Below are positions 18,704 through 28,106 of a stretch of DNA of 64,000 nt, one piece after another. The stretch spans positions 248,001-312,000 of the forward strand of contig NZ_JALN02000002.1 of assembly GCF_000559085.1 (NCBI RefSeq). The letters run 5' to 3'. The first letter of the stretch is position 1; every line of letters starts with the position of its first letter. A model generated the notes under the pieces. It was given only the letters and a program-made list of their open reading frames with translations, was not told where the DNA came from and did no database searches. This DNA comes from Mycolicibacterium aromaticivorans JS19b1 = JCM 16368 (GTDB lineage Bacteria; Actinomycetota; Actinomycetes; Mycobacteriales; Mycobacteriaceae). The position numbers and the translations under genes were made by a program.

Positions 18704-19888
18704 TCAGCGCGGTGTGGGAAGGACGCGCACGGGCGCGCCATAGGACGGGCCATTGCCCGAAGAGTTGTCTTTGCCCTGCATAGCCGCCATGGGCGCCGCT
18801 CCCCCTGCTCCCACGCCTCCGCTCGCGGCAGACGGTGCGGCAGCGCCACTGGCTGCGCCGGTCGCCGAGATCGGTGCGGCACCCGCGCCGCCCGATTGAG
18901 CGCTCGCCGCCCACGTCGCCGGCACCGACAATCCACCCATGCTGCGGGCGCCGCCCAACCCGGCCGAGAGGGCTCCCATCCCGCCGCCACCAAAGCCGCC
19001 GCCACCGAGCCCGCCAGCAGGCCCCAGAGTGGAAGCCGCCGAGGTCAGCGCACCGGTGCCACCCATACCGCCCATCGAAGGATTCATCATGCTCATGAAC
19101 GGAGACAGCAGCGACTGGAAGCCGCCCAAGCTCTGCAGCGGGTTGCCCCCGCCGCCCATCAATGGCGACGCCAGGCCCTGCAACGCCTGCGGAACAGCGC
19201 TCATGAACTGGGGTGCCATCGCCATGATGGAGCTGGCGTCCCCGCCGCCCATGCTGGCCGTCGACTGCCCCGCCGATGCCGCATTCTGGCCCGCCTGCCC
19301 GGCCGCCGTCCCGCCCGCCTGCGCGACAGCGGCGGCCTGGCTGGCGAAGCCGCCAGGATTGACCGTGGGCGCGGGAGCCATGAACGGGACGAGCGATCCG
19401 GTGATGCCGGCAGCGTCGGCACTGAACCCGTACATCGTCGACGCGTCCTGGCTCCACATCTCGTCGTACGCGGCGACACAGGCGGCAATGGGGCCAGCGT
19501 TGACGCCCATGAAGTTGGTGGCGATGAGGGTTTGGAGCAGATTCCGGTTGGTCTCGATCACCGGCGGGGGCACCGAGCCCGCATGCGCGGCCCCGATCGC
19601 CAGAGCGGCTTGCGCGGCCGCGAGTGCGGTTTCCTGGGCTTGGGTCGCTGCCTGAAAGAGCCAGCGAACATTCTCCGCACCGCCGGCGGCCATCATTGTC
19701 GAGGACGGGCCCTGCCAGCCGCCAGCGAGCAGCGCCATGATGGCCGAATTCAACGCGGCGGCGTTACTGGCCAGGTTGGCTGCCAACGACTGCCATGCAC
19801 CTGCCGCCGCGGTCAGCGGCGCTGACTGGGGTCCGGCGTAGGCACGCGCGGAGTTGATCTCCGGCGGCAGCGCTCCGTACTCAACCAT
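18704..19888 (-). CDS. PPE-family protein
   Basis: The ATG at 19888 gives 394 residues beginning VEYGALPPEINSARAYAG, the canonical PPE start. The helical PPE domain (about residues 1-175) contains GGWQGPSS, the WxG turn. The remainder is a Gly/Ala/Met-rich tail with many GGMGG-type runs. It is exported as a heterodimer with the adjacent PE protein, assisted by EspG. The gene lies 19 bp downstream of PE, so the pair is co-translated. A longer in-frame extension upstream overlaps PE and is not credible. Confidence 0.92.
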   Translation of the reverse strand: MVEYGALPPEINSARAYAGPQSAPLTAAAGAWQSLAANLASNAAALNSAIMALLAGGWQGPSSTMMAAGGAENVRWLFQAATQAQETALAAAQAALAIGAAHAGSVPPPVIETNRNLLQTLIATNFMGVNAGPIAACVAAYDEMWSQDASTMYGFSADAAGITGSLVPFMAPAPTVNPGGFASQAAAVAQAGGTAAGQAGQNAASAGQSTASMGGGDASSIMAMAPQFMSAVPQALQGLASPLMGGGGNPLQSLGGFQSLLSPFMSMMNPSMGGMGGTGALTSAASTLGPAGGLGGGGFGGGGMGALSAGLGGARSMGGLSVPATWAASAQSGGAGAAPISATGAASGAAAPSAASGGVGAGGAAPMAAMQGKDNSSGNGPSYGAPVRVLPTPR

Positions 19889-19907
19889 GGCTGTGGGTGT
19901 AGGTAAG

Positions 19908-20204
19908 TTACATCGCCGCCACGGCGTTGAACGCCTCGGTGGCTGCGTAGCTGGCGCCGGATGTACCCAACGCTCCGGCAAACATCGCATGCCAGGCTGA
20001 GGCCATACCCGCCATCGCCTGATACAGCGAGCCGTGGGTGCCGAACGCGGCCGACAGCAGCAGTGCCGTCTCATTGGCCTGCCCAGGCGCCACGGCCGTC
20101 GTGGGCGCGGCGGCCGCAGCGTTCCCACTGGTAAAGGCCGAGTTCAGGGCCGTCAACGTGCCGGCCGTACTACCCATTTCTAACGGTTCAGTGGTGACGA
20201 ACAT
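19908..20204 (-). CDS. PE-family protein with divergent PE motif
   Basis: A 98-residue protein from the ATG at 20204: no signal peptide, a helical hairpin rich in Ala, and the C-terminal YAATE that fits the YxxxD/E secretion signal. The usual N-terminal Pro-Glu is altered to TTEPLEMGS, so automated PE searches might miss it. Size, the adjacent PPE gene and position after eccC identify it. It would dimerise with the PPE protein for ESX export. Confidence 0.85.
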   Translation of the reverse strand: MFVTTEPLEMGSTAGTLTALNSAFTSGNAAAAAPTTAVAPGQANETALLLSAAFGTHGSLYQAMAGMASAWHAMFAGALGTSGASYAATEAFNAVAAM

Positions 20205-20283
20205 GGAACGTGACCCCCTTGTGTCGCGTCGAATTTCCAATATGAGTGTAACGGGAGTTTTGGGTGGGTGCGGTGCGCCAAAA

Positions 20284-23200
20284 TCAATTCGCTCCAGCCT
20301 CCGGCGAAGTGTCATGGCCAACTTGAACGTAAAGTCCCGATTCGCCGGTACTCATCAGGAATCCACGGCCAACCGGCATGGGGTGGCCCTTCCACCGGCC
20401 GCGCACAAAGCCTTCTTCGCCGTCAGAATCCATCACCAGCAGGGGTGCGTTGGCCTGCTTCATGGCGCCCAGCAGCGGATCGGCGCGGTCTGATCCGGCC
20501 CATCCGCCGAAGCGGCGGGCGTAGATGATGCGCAGGCCGACGTCGGCGGCGGCGTTGGCGCTGGGCACCAGGTCGCGTAGCGGGGCGTCAAAACCGAACG
20601 GCAGCCGATCGGCGTCGTCGATGATCAAGAAGATTTCCGGACCCGACCACCGCCGCTCCAAACTCGCGTCCACGTCGAGTCCTGATTCGGGCAGCCGGGC
20701 GGTCAGGATGCCGTTGAGCTGCGTCGCCCAGGGCCCGATCTCATCGTTGCGGTAGGTGAAGCGTTCCAGGTAGTCCTTGCCCAGTATGCGCAGCAGTTCA
20801 CGGCGCGGGTTGACCAGCCACACCTGCGCGGGGGGCCGTGTGTCGCGCGGATCCGGCACCGCGGCGCTGGCCCCCGGCGCGTAGACGCGCGCGATTTCAC
20901 GCATGATCGCCGAGAGCGCATTGGTCCGTCCACAGTCCTCGCGGCCGGTAATGATCAGGAAGGGTGAATCCTTCTCCAGGCCGACCAGCTCGTCGCGCTC
21001 GTTGATCGCCCATGCCATGCCCGCGTGCTGTTCGCGCTGTGCCCGCGTGTGCAGCTCGGCCAGCGTTACGTTCATGGGCAACTGGCGCACGCGAGGGGCG
21101 GGGCGGTACTTGTCCGCCGCCCGGCGCACCGCCTCGACCACACTGTCGGACCGGAACTCCGTGTCCGGGGTGCCGCGCAACGCCGGCCGCGCGATCAGGG
21201 TGTGTAGGCCTTCCTCTTCGGCGCCCAGACGTACGTAGTTCTGGGCGACCATCCCGCGGCCCGGCTTACCCGAAGGAACCGCGTCGGTGAGCTTGCCGCG
21301 CAAGAGCTTGGCGTCCTCAGGGCCCTGCAGCTTGAGTTCCACGCGCTGGGGCCACGCGCCGCGCATGCGCGGCGGTAGGTCGATGTCACGACCCACAGAG
21401 ATGATCACGTGGATACCGAAGCTGCTGCCCTCGCCGACGAGCTTCTGAATCTGGGCCGACAGAAGGTCCTTGTTGCGGATCGTCGAGGCTTCGGCGGTCA
21501 GCGCAGCGTAGTTGTCTACCACCAGATACACATCGCCGAACGGATCATCGGGAACCGCGCCGGGGACACCGCGGAACTTGCGGTCGCGCAGGTCCTGCAT
21601 CGAGCTGATCCCGCATGCGGGGAAGCTGCGTTGCCGGCGCTCCAGCAGCTCGAGCATCTCGGAGATGGTGCGGCGAATACCGTCCTCATCCAAAGCGCCC
21701 GCCACCCCGCCGACATGAGGTAGACCGGCGACGGTATCCAACGCCCGCGACGACAGCGCCAGGCAGTAGAACTGCACCTGCTCGGGGGAATGTGTCATCG
21801 CCGCAGCGCAGATCAGGGTCTGCAGTGTGGTGGTCTTGCCCGCCGAGCGCACACCCACGACGAGCTGGTTGGCGCCGTCGCTGGTGGTGTTGACCAGCAG
21901 CGGGTGCTGGTCCTGCTTGTAGGGGCGGTCGACGATGCCGATCGGGAAAACCAAATCCGGTGTGGCCGCATAGTTCTCGTCCCATCGCCGACCGAGATGC
22001 ATGTTGACGATCTGGTCGATCGTGTGCGGTACGTCCAGGGGCGGCTGCCAGAGCACCTGGGGCTTGAAGTTGTAGCTGCGCAGCTGATCGAGAATGACCG
22101 GGCCGACCTTCGGCTTGCGCAGCGCAGCGTCCTCGTCGTCCTGATCCTCCACGGAATCGGGCGCGACGCTGATTTCCACCGGAGTGTGCTCGCTCAGATG
22201 CTCGGGCAGAGGTACCCACGAAGTCGTGAACAGTTGCGGCTCAAGGTATTTCTCTGACGATGACGTGGCCTCGATAACGTCGTCGTTGTCCGCGCCCGGG
22301 CGGCGATAGTCCCGCCACAGTGACTCGGCCCGGAATCGGGTCAGTTCGTCGGCCGAGCCGGTGCGCATGTACCCCACACCGACCTCTCGGGGCAGGTTCA
22401 CCGCTTGCGGGACGCCGGCCGCCGAGGCACTGGCTGAGGTGTTCTGCCGCAGGACCAGCCGATAGCCGACGTTCTCCAGCAGTTTTTCCGCTCGCGCGTC
22501 GATGTCCTGGCTGGCCAGCAGCTGATGCACCCACAGGGATCGGCCCTGGCGGCCGATCTGGTCGAGCACTTCGGGCAGATCCGGTTTGATCCGGAAGGCT
22601 TCCTTGAACTCGTCGAGCACCACCAGCAGCCGTGGCAGCGGCTCCAGGTATTCACCGCGGGCCGCGCGCTCGTCGCGAATCTGGTTGTACTCGTAGGCAT
22701 CGTCGGCGCCCACTGAGTTGCAGACCTGCTTGCGGCGTGCGATCTCGCCCCACATGGCAGTGATGAACCGGTCCATCAGCACCTGGTCGTCTTCCAAGTC
22801 GGTGATGATGTGCGGCACGTGGGGGGTGCCCTCGAAGGGCTTCACACCCGCGCCGCCCTTGCAGTCCGCCAGAATCATCTGCAGGTTCTCCGGCGGGTGA
22901 CCCACGATCAGCGCCAGAATGACCGTTCGGATTGCGGTGGTTTTACCGGATCCCGTTGTGCCAGACATGACCCCGTGGGGACCATCTCCGCCCTGGTTCA
23001 TGTCTTTCATGTCGACGAACACCAGCTCGCCGTTGTCGGCGCGCACGCCGAAGGGGACGCGTAGGTTTTCCGGGGCGTTGATATCGCGGTGGGGACCCCA
23101 CAGCGCGTCGAAGTCGATGGCGGCGGGGTCATTGATGCCGTAATAGGACAGGATGTCGCGCGGGCGTTTGAAATCGCTCAGATCATCGCCGATGTCTTCG

Positions 23201-24492
23201 TACGGTTCGGCGATGCGCGAACGCGCGATCTGCTGGGCCAGCTGCTCAGCTTCGAAGCGCTCAAGCTGATCTGTGATCGCGAAGAACTGAAACCCATCCT
23301 GAGCGTCGGGCGCCCAGTTCCCGTCGCGCGGCACGGCGTCGATGACACCGTCCTCTTTGAGCCGCAGCGTGCGGGTGCCGCGCTCATCCTGGCAGGCGGG
23401 CACCCCACCGCGGATGTCGAAGAAGGTCCAGCCCTGTACCCCCGTCGATGTCATGACCGAATACCAGCTGCCCGAGGCGATGTCACTGATCACCACGGTG
23501 TGCGGCATCGGGGCTACGGCGTCGCGGCTACCTGCGTGGCGGGGAACGAAGGCACCCGCGCGTCGCACGGCGTCAGTGAACTGACTGTCCGCGAACTCGC
23601 TTACCGAGGTGTAGACCATGCGCGCCGGTCCAGCGCCGTCGATCTGGCGCGGATTCCCGTTGTGGGGCAACCACTTGACCCACTCCCATTCCGAGACGTC
23701 GTCGGTCACGACGACCAGCTGGAGATGATCCGGGCCGTGGAAGAACGCCAGCTGGGCGAGGATGGCCCGCATCAGCCCCAGTGTGGCCTCACGCTCGCCG
23801 GTGATCCGGTAGCCCGGCTCCACCAGCAGCGAAATCAATGCCGGGGTTCCGTAGGCCACGCTCTGATAGCGCACGAATTCCTGCAGGGCCTTGCCGGTCG
23901 CCGGTTCGAGTTCGACCTCGGTGGGCATGTCATCGGGCTCGCTGAACGTGATCGCCCCGCCCTCGGTCAGCGAGGTCATGCCCACGCCCACCCGGGCGAC
24001 CCCGAACCAGGTGTCTTTGCCGTTAGGGTTGCGTTCCCACATCCGGGGTCCGCCGGCCTGGGCGATGAGCGTGTCCGCTGGCGGGTGATACCAGCGGTAA
24101 TTCCCGTCGAGCTTGTCGGCGGCATCAGAGACCCGGTCCCGCATCTCATCCAGGACCAGCAGGAATCTGGCTCGCAGCGCATCGAGTTTGCCGCGGCTCA
24201 TCTGCTGATTGCCGCCGCTGAACCGTCCGCCGAACAGCATGGCGCCGATACCGAGAATGCTGAACACCGGGAAGATCGCACCCACACCGTTGAACGTGCG
24301 GGCACCCGAGGCGAACGAGACGGCCACCATACCGCCGACCAGGCCGATGACCAGGATGCCCACCACGATGAGCCACGGCGACTTACCCTCTGGCGGGGGA
24401 ACTTTCAGCGGGGTCAGCAGCTTGATCGGTTGCGGCTTGAGGTCGCTGCCAGGCGGCGGTGTGGGCTTGGGGCGGACGAATCCTTGCTTCAC
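20284..24492 (-). CDS. eccC: EccC, FtsK/SpoIIIE-type motor ATPase of ESX (fused form)
   Basis: The GTG at 24492 overlaps the eccB stop (GTGA) and gives 1,402 residues. Two N-terminal membrane helices (about residues 40-95) precede a DUF domain and three ATPase modules. Walker A motifs are GTTGSGKT near 510, GVRSAGKTT near 881 and a degenerate GREDCGRTN near 1183, where Lys is Arg as in other EccC third domains. EccC recognises YxxxD/E signals and powers translocation. The gene is a single fused EccCa-EccCb, as in ESX-2, -4 and -5 types rather than ESX-1. Confidence 0.95.
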   Translation of the reverse strand: MKQGFVRPKPTPPPGSDLKPQPIKLLTPLKVPPPEGKSPWLIVVGILVIGLVGGMVAVSFASGARTFNGVGAIFPVFSILGIGAMLFGGRFSGGNQQMSRGKLDALRARFLLVLDEMRDRVSDAADKLDGNYRWYHPPADTLIAQAGGPRMWERNPNGKDTWFGVARVGVGMTSLTEGGAITFSEPDDMPTEVELEPATGKALQEFVRYQSVAYGTPALISLLVEPGYRITGEREATLGLMRAILAQLAFFHGPDHLQLVVVTDDVSEWEWVKWLPHNGNPRQIDGAGPARMVYTSVSEFADSQFTDAVRRAGAFVPRHAGSRDAVAPMPHTVVISDIASGSWYSVMTSTGVQGWTFFDIRGGVPACQDERGTRTLRLKEDGVIDAVPRDGNWAPDAQDGFQFFAITDQLERFEAEQLAQQIARSRIAEPYEDIGDDLSDFKRPRDILSYYGINDPAAIDFDALWGPHRDINAPENLRVPFGVRADNGELVFVDMKDMNQGGDGPHGVMSGTTGSGKTTAIRTVILALIVGHPPENLQMILADCKGGAGVKPFEGTPHVPHIITDLEDDQVLMDRFITAMWGEIARRKQVCNSVGADDAYEYNQIRDERAARGEYLEPLPRLLVVLDEFKEAFRIKPDLPEVLDQIGRQGRSLWVHQLLASQDIDARAEKLLENVGYRLVLRQNTSASASAAGVPQAVNLPREVGVGYMRTGSADELTRFRAESLWRDYRRPGADNDDVIEATSSSEKYLEPQLFTTSWVPLPEHLSEHTPVEISVAPDSVEDQDDEDAALRKPKVGPVILDQLRSYNFKPQVLWQPPLDVPHTIDQIVNMHLGRRWDENYAATPDLVFPIGIVDRPYKQDQHPLLVNTTSDGANQLVVGVRSAGKTTTLQTLICAAAMTHSPEQVQFYCLALSSRALDTVAGLPHVGGVAGALDEDGIRRTISEMLELLERRQRSFPACGISSMQDLRDRKFRGVPGAVPDDPFGDVYLVVDNYAALTAEASTIRNKDLLSAQIQKLVGEGSSFGIHVIISVGRDIDLPPRMRGAWPQRVELKLQGPEDAKLLRGKLTDAVPSGKPGRGMVAQNYVRLGAEEEGLHTLIARPALRGTPDTEFRSDSVVEAVRRAADKYRPAPRVRQLPMNVTLAELHTRAQREQHAGMAWAINERDELVGLEKDSPFLIITGREDCGRTNALSAIMREIARVYAPGASAAVPDPRDTRPPAQVWLVNPRRELLRILGKDYLERFTYRNDEIGPWATQLNGILTARLPESGLDVDASLERRWSGPEIFLIIDDADRLPFGFDAPLRDLVPSANAAADVGLRIIYARRFGGWAGSDRADPLLGAMKQANAPLLVMDSDGEEGFVRGRWKGHPMPVGRGFLMSTGESGLYVQVGHDTSPEAGAN

Positions 24493-26036
24493 TGGGGTTG
24501 CTCCAATGCTCCAGGGTTGCGATCTAGCGGCAGCGTGTTGTGACGCACCAAGGCATCGGCCTTCGACAGCGTCGGGCCGGCAACGAACAAACGCAGTACC
24601 GACCACGGCGCCGGTTTGGGCTCAGTGTTCAAGCCCAGCGCAGTCAGCGTCTCTTGGTCCCGTTGCACGCCGAACCGCACTCCTGACTCTGAGAGCCACC
24701 ACGCGGACTCCTTCGTCGACGCCGTGGGTCCATTGCCGGTGCTCACCACGTAGTTCTCGTAATCCGGCCCGAAAAAGATCTGATCGGCGACCTGGCCGCC
24801 GGTCTTCTCCGAGGGCACCAGTTTGACGATGTCGCCGCCGCGGTCGGCTGGCAGCGGAATGGTCGCACCCGACACCACCGACGTGGTGGTGCGGTTCTCC
24901 CCCGCACCTTTCTCCCACCACCAGCAGGTCGCCGGATTGGCTTGCGTATCCACCACTTTCAGTGGCTCGTCCGGGTAGATCGAGGTGTCAATGATGGTGA
25001 CCGACGGCAGCTGCGACAACACCGACCCGGCGATCACCGGAACTGCGCCTGTTGGATTGCCGCCGGCGTTCTGCAGGATCTGCGCCACGATCGGGGAAAT
25101 GGTCTGCATCCCCGACTGCAGTACTACCGAGTACGTCGTGTTCCCCTCGACCTGGGGTGTCGATACGACAGTGCCGACCGGACCCGGAGCGCCAGGGAAC
25201 GGAGCAGGATTGCCTAGTCCCGGGATCACCGGCACGGTCAGCGGCGGGGCCACCGGAATGGCGTTGAGCAAGGCCTGGCTCATCGGCCGGGCCGCCGCCA
25301 GGTCCTCGGCGGTGACTCCCAGCGCCAGCAGCACCGGCCGCTGGCCGGCGTCCACCAGCGATCGGCGGCCATCGCGGATCAACCACACATCGGTGCCGAA
25401 GCGCAGCAAGACGCCATCGGACTTGTCGAGCACCTTGCGGCGGTCCGAGAGATCAGGCCTGCCATCGATCACTGTCACGGTGACCGGCTCCGGTGCCCCC
25501 GCGCCGAACGCTTTGGTCACCGCGTCGCAGACCAGCCAGGACGATCCCGCCGGTGCGGTCGCGTTCATGACGTTCGGCGCCCCCGGGATGCCCACCATCA
25601 CGCCGCGAGGGCGGGAGTCAATCTCGCTGCGGCGCACCCGAACGGGATTGGTGGCCTGCCCGGCGATCAAGCGCGCCGAGGACAGATTCAGGGCCGGGTA
25701 CAGCACGTTGCCGACATTGACGTAAAGCGCCCCGCCGTCCTGATCGGCGACGATTTTCGAATCCCCCACCGAGCCTGCTGGCCGGATGAACGACCAGAAC
25801 AGTGCGCCTACACAGATCACGACGACGATCGACATCCCGGCCAGGACGGCCATCCATTCCCGCCGGCCCGGCTCTGCTTCCATGCGCACCTGGCGGCGTG
25901 TCATCCCCAGGGCGGCGCGCCGCGCCATGAACTGGTGTGCGGTGACCTGGACACGCGTTGCGTAGCCCAGGCCTCGGCCCAGCCGCCGGCGCGCGACCTC
26001 TTTGTCCTCCGCGGCGCTGCCTCGTTCACCTGCCAT
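24489..26036 (-). CDS. eccB: EccB, ESX membrane/periplasmic component
   Basis: A 515-residue protein with a cytosolic N-terminus (VTAHQFMARRAALGMTRRQVRM matches the EccB signature region), a single transmembrane helix at about 62-85 and a large periplasmic domain of EccB repeats. The ATG at 26036 follows GGGGGCGGAG; a start nearer residue 31 is possible because many EccB proteins begin there. It is the first gene of the ESX operon. The 239-bp gap upstream (26037-26275) has no gene and probably holds the operon promoter, though I cannot assign boxes. Confidence 0.92.
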   Translation of the reverse strand: MAGERGSAAEDKEVARRRLGRGLGYATRVQVTAHQFMARRAALGMTRRQVRMEAEPGRREWMAVLAGMSIVVVICVGALFWSFIRPAGSVGDSKIVADQDGGALYVNVGNVLYPALNLSSARLIAGQATNPVRVRRSEIDSRPRGVMVGIPGAPNVMNATAPAGSSWLVCDAVTKAFGAGAPEPVTVTVIDGRPDLSDRRKVLDKSDGVLLRFGTDVWLIRDGRRSLVDAGQRPVLLALGVTAEDLAAARPMSQALLNAIPVAPPLTVPVIPGLGNPAPFPGAPGPVGTVVSTPQVEGNTTYSVVLQSGMQTISPIVAQILQNAGGNPTGAVPVIAGSVLSQLPSVTIIDTSIYPDEPLKVVDTQANPATCWWWEKGAGENRTTTSVVSGATIPLPADRGGDIVKLVPSEKTGGQVADQIFFGPDYENYVVSTGNGPTASTKESAWWLSESGVRFGVQRDQETLTALGLNTEPKPAPWSVLRLFVAGPTLSKADALVRHNTLPLDRNPGALEQPQ

Positions 26037-26275
26037 TTACTCCGCCCCCGGATTCCCGCGATGTACAGCAGTTCGGTCAACTTCGGTCACCGATTCAACA
26101 TAAGCCAGCTCCCCATGCCGCCGCGCCGCCCAAAGCCGCACAGTTTCAACTCCCTATATTGCCTGCTTGGAGGGCCGCTGCTGTGCGCGAATATCGGCCG
26201 TCCCACCGCCAGGCCACACGCCAGACGTCCGGTGACATGTAGGGCAAAGAGGGCCATAAATATTGCTTAGCACAG

Positions 26276-27304
26276 CTATGCAACACGCCGAATCTCCAGG
26301 TGGCCGGAAGGAAGGCTCGATAGCTTTACCCGCTCATGGCGGTTAGGAGCCTCCACGACCATGTTGGGCGACACTGCCATCACGACGTGTTCGGGTCGCC
26401 CATTCTGCCAGTTGCACAAGATCAAATCACCCGCACGGATGTTCGCGCGGCTCACGGGCGTGCCCGTATGTACCAGGTCGTACGTGGTGCGCGGGAGGCT
26501 CACTCCGGCCTTGCCGTAGGCCCACTGAGTCAGCCCCGAGCAGTCGAACGCATTAGGTCCCGTCGCGCCCCACACATACGGCGCACCCAGTTTGGACTTC
26601 GCGAAGGCGACCGCCCGGTTGGCGCGGTCACTGCCGTTGCCGTCTCGGCCGAAGAGGTCAGAAGTGAGCTGGTCGGTGGCGTTGCGTGAGTTTTGGCCGT
26701 TGAGCATGCCGGGCAGTTTGGAGAACATGCCCATGCCGGGGAGTCCGCCGCTACCGCCGCCCATGCCCATCGACGGCATTCCGCCGCCACCACCCATCCC
26801 GCGGAACATGCCCGCCTGGGACGCCTGCCCGGCCTGGCGGTAGGCCATCGCCATCTGGCGCATTCGGGTGGCCAGCAGCTGATTTTGCGCCCTGGTGGAG
26901 TCGAGCTGACGTTGCATCGCGGCCAGGCGGTCATCCATGTTGGTCACCAGCGTCTTCACCCCGGCCGGTGAACCGGTAGCCGGCGCGATCGCCGCCGCGG
27001 CGCTGGCCGCGCTTTGGCGCACACCGGTGGCCCCGGCGCGACCGTTCTGGCCTTCGGCGGCCCCGGCAGCCGAGGTGCCGTTGGTTTGGGCGTCCAGGCC
27101 GGTCACGGTGCCCCAGGTGCGTTTGTATCCGTCACCGGCGTTGCCGGCCCCGGTACTTAAGGCTGAATCCGGCGGGGCGGCCGGCACACCAGGGCCCTGG
27201 CTCTGGATCGACCCCGGACCGCCAGCCGCGGGGAAAACGCCCTGGGCAGCGGCCAACACCCGGTCAACCTGCGCGATATACGCGCCCACACCCGAGCCGC
27301 CCAC
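26276..27304 (-). CDS. NlpC/P60 peptidoglycan peptidase associated with ESX/conjugation locus
   Basis: A 342-residue protein. The N-terminus YIAQVDRVLAAAQGVFP is shared with the upstream gene's product and looks like a WXG100-sized helical domain. A coil and a Gly/Met-rich linker follow. The C-terminal NlpC/P60 domain (about 230-342) has the catalytic Cys in FDCSGLTQWAYG and His in RPEHVVM. Such enzymes cut peptide cross-links in peptidoglycan. There is no signal peptide, so export through ESX is plausible. The GTG start at 27304 has no clear ribosome site. The pair resembles the Rv0024/Rv0025 arrangement of M. tuberculosis. Confidence 0.82.
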   Translation of the reverse strand: MGGSGVGAYIAQVDRVLAAAQGVFPAAGGPGSIQSQGPGVPAAPPDSALSTGAGNAGDGYKRTWGTVTGLDAQTNGTSAAGAAEGQNGRAGATGVRQSAASAAAAIAPATGSPAGVKTLVTNMDDRLAAMQRQLDSTRAQNQLLATRMRQMAMAYRQAGQASQAGMFRGMGGGGGMPSMGMGGGSGGLPGMGMFSKLPGMLNGQNSRNATDQLTSDLFGRDGNGSDRANRAVAFAKSKLGAPYVWGATGPNAFDCSGLTQWAYGKAGVSLPRTTYDLVHTGTPVSRANIRAGDLILCNWQNGRPEHVVMAVSPNMVVEAPNRHERVKLSSLPSGHLEIRRVA

Positions 27305-27372
27305 CCGCTCAAACTAAACCGACACCACCGGCCACAACCACGCCCCAAAAAACAGGATTCAGAACAGCCGCA

Positions 27373-27852
27373 TCAGGCCTGGGACATGTCCGCCCCGTGC
27401 GCGGTAATCCTCTGCGCCGAGGCCTGCAACCGCTGCCGGGTCTGCTCGATGTGCTCCTGCATCGCCGCGAGCCGCTCGTCCATCTGCGACACCAACAGAA
27501 CAAGGTTGTGCGGGTCGGTCCCCTCAGCCAACACCGCTCGCGCACCGGTCGCCGCCGTCTGCGAGATCGCCTTGGCCGACTGGTTCGCCTCCTGGGCGTG
27601 CGCGACCGCTTCCGCTACCGAGCTATGCAGAGCATCACTCAACGCCACCGCGCGGGCATCATCGCTGCGATAGCGACCTGCCGCCTCCCCGGCCGCCGAC
27701 GCAAGGCCGCTGTCCCCATCAGGAAGATCCCCGCCCGATGGCGCCGCACTGCGCTGCAGCTCGCCGCTGTGACTCTCCGCAGGGAACAGCGACACGGCGG
27801 CAGCAAGAATGCGGTCCACCTGCGCTACGTAGCTTTGCGCGGCGAAATCCAT
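27373..27852 (-). CDS. helical partner of NlpC/P60 protein (DUF4226-like)
   Basis: A 159-residue protein almost entirely helical by composition, starting MDFAAQSYVAQVDRILAAA, which parallels the N-terminus of the peptidase gene 68 bp downstream. A coiled-coil-like C-terminus (MDERLAAMQEHIEQTRQRL) echoes a similar stretch in the peptidase (MDDRLAAMQRQLDSTRAQN). The two proteins therefore share both an N-terminal and a coil module and may form a heterodimer for secretion. The DUF4226 label is from memory of mycobacterial homologues. Confidence 0.62.
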   Translation of the reverse strand: MDFAAQSYVAQVDRILAAAVSLFPAESHSGELQRSAAPSGGDLPDGDSGLASAAGEAAGRYRSDDARAVALSDALHSSVAEAVAHAQEANQSAKAISQTAATGARAVLAEGTDPHNLVLLVSQMDERLAAMQEHIEQTRQRLQASAQRITAHGADMSQA

Positions 27853-27923
27853 ACCAGCCAGGATAGAGCCTGCGCATTTAACTGGGCTCGCCCATAAGGT
27901 AATTAGTCAATCTAATTGAGCTT

Positions 27924-28002
27924 GTAGGTTCCAGTTTCCCGCGGCGGATGACGTCGCCGCTGCCTGTGTCTTTCCGAATTCCACTCAGGACGGCGGTCCG
28001 CC
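27924..28002 (+). repeat. dispersed repeat B, copy 1 (partial)
   Basis: Begins GTAGGTTCCAG and contains GCGGCGGATGACGTC, then CGAATTCCACTCAGGACGGCGG. It matches the start of the copies at 42502 and 50650 but lacks their last 50 bp. It marks the end of the ESX/NlpC region. Confidence 0.7.
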
Positions 28003-28106
28003 GAGCTGCTTGGCGCTGAGAACCTCTGCGCGCCCATACGCTTCTAAGGCGTTCGTCCCTCGTGCGCCGCCGTAATCGGCTGTCCAGCGCGAATACGCTA
28101 ACGGAC

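Noticed and set aside
23089..24543. Long open frame (484 codons) on the plus strand opposite eccC
   Set aside because: It lies entirely antisense to a clear EccC reading and has no recognisable motif; high GC makes long antisense frames common.
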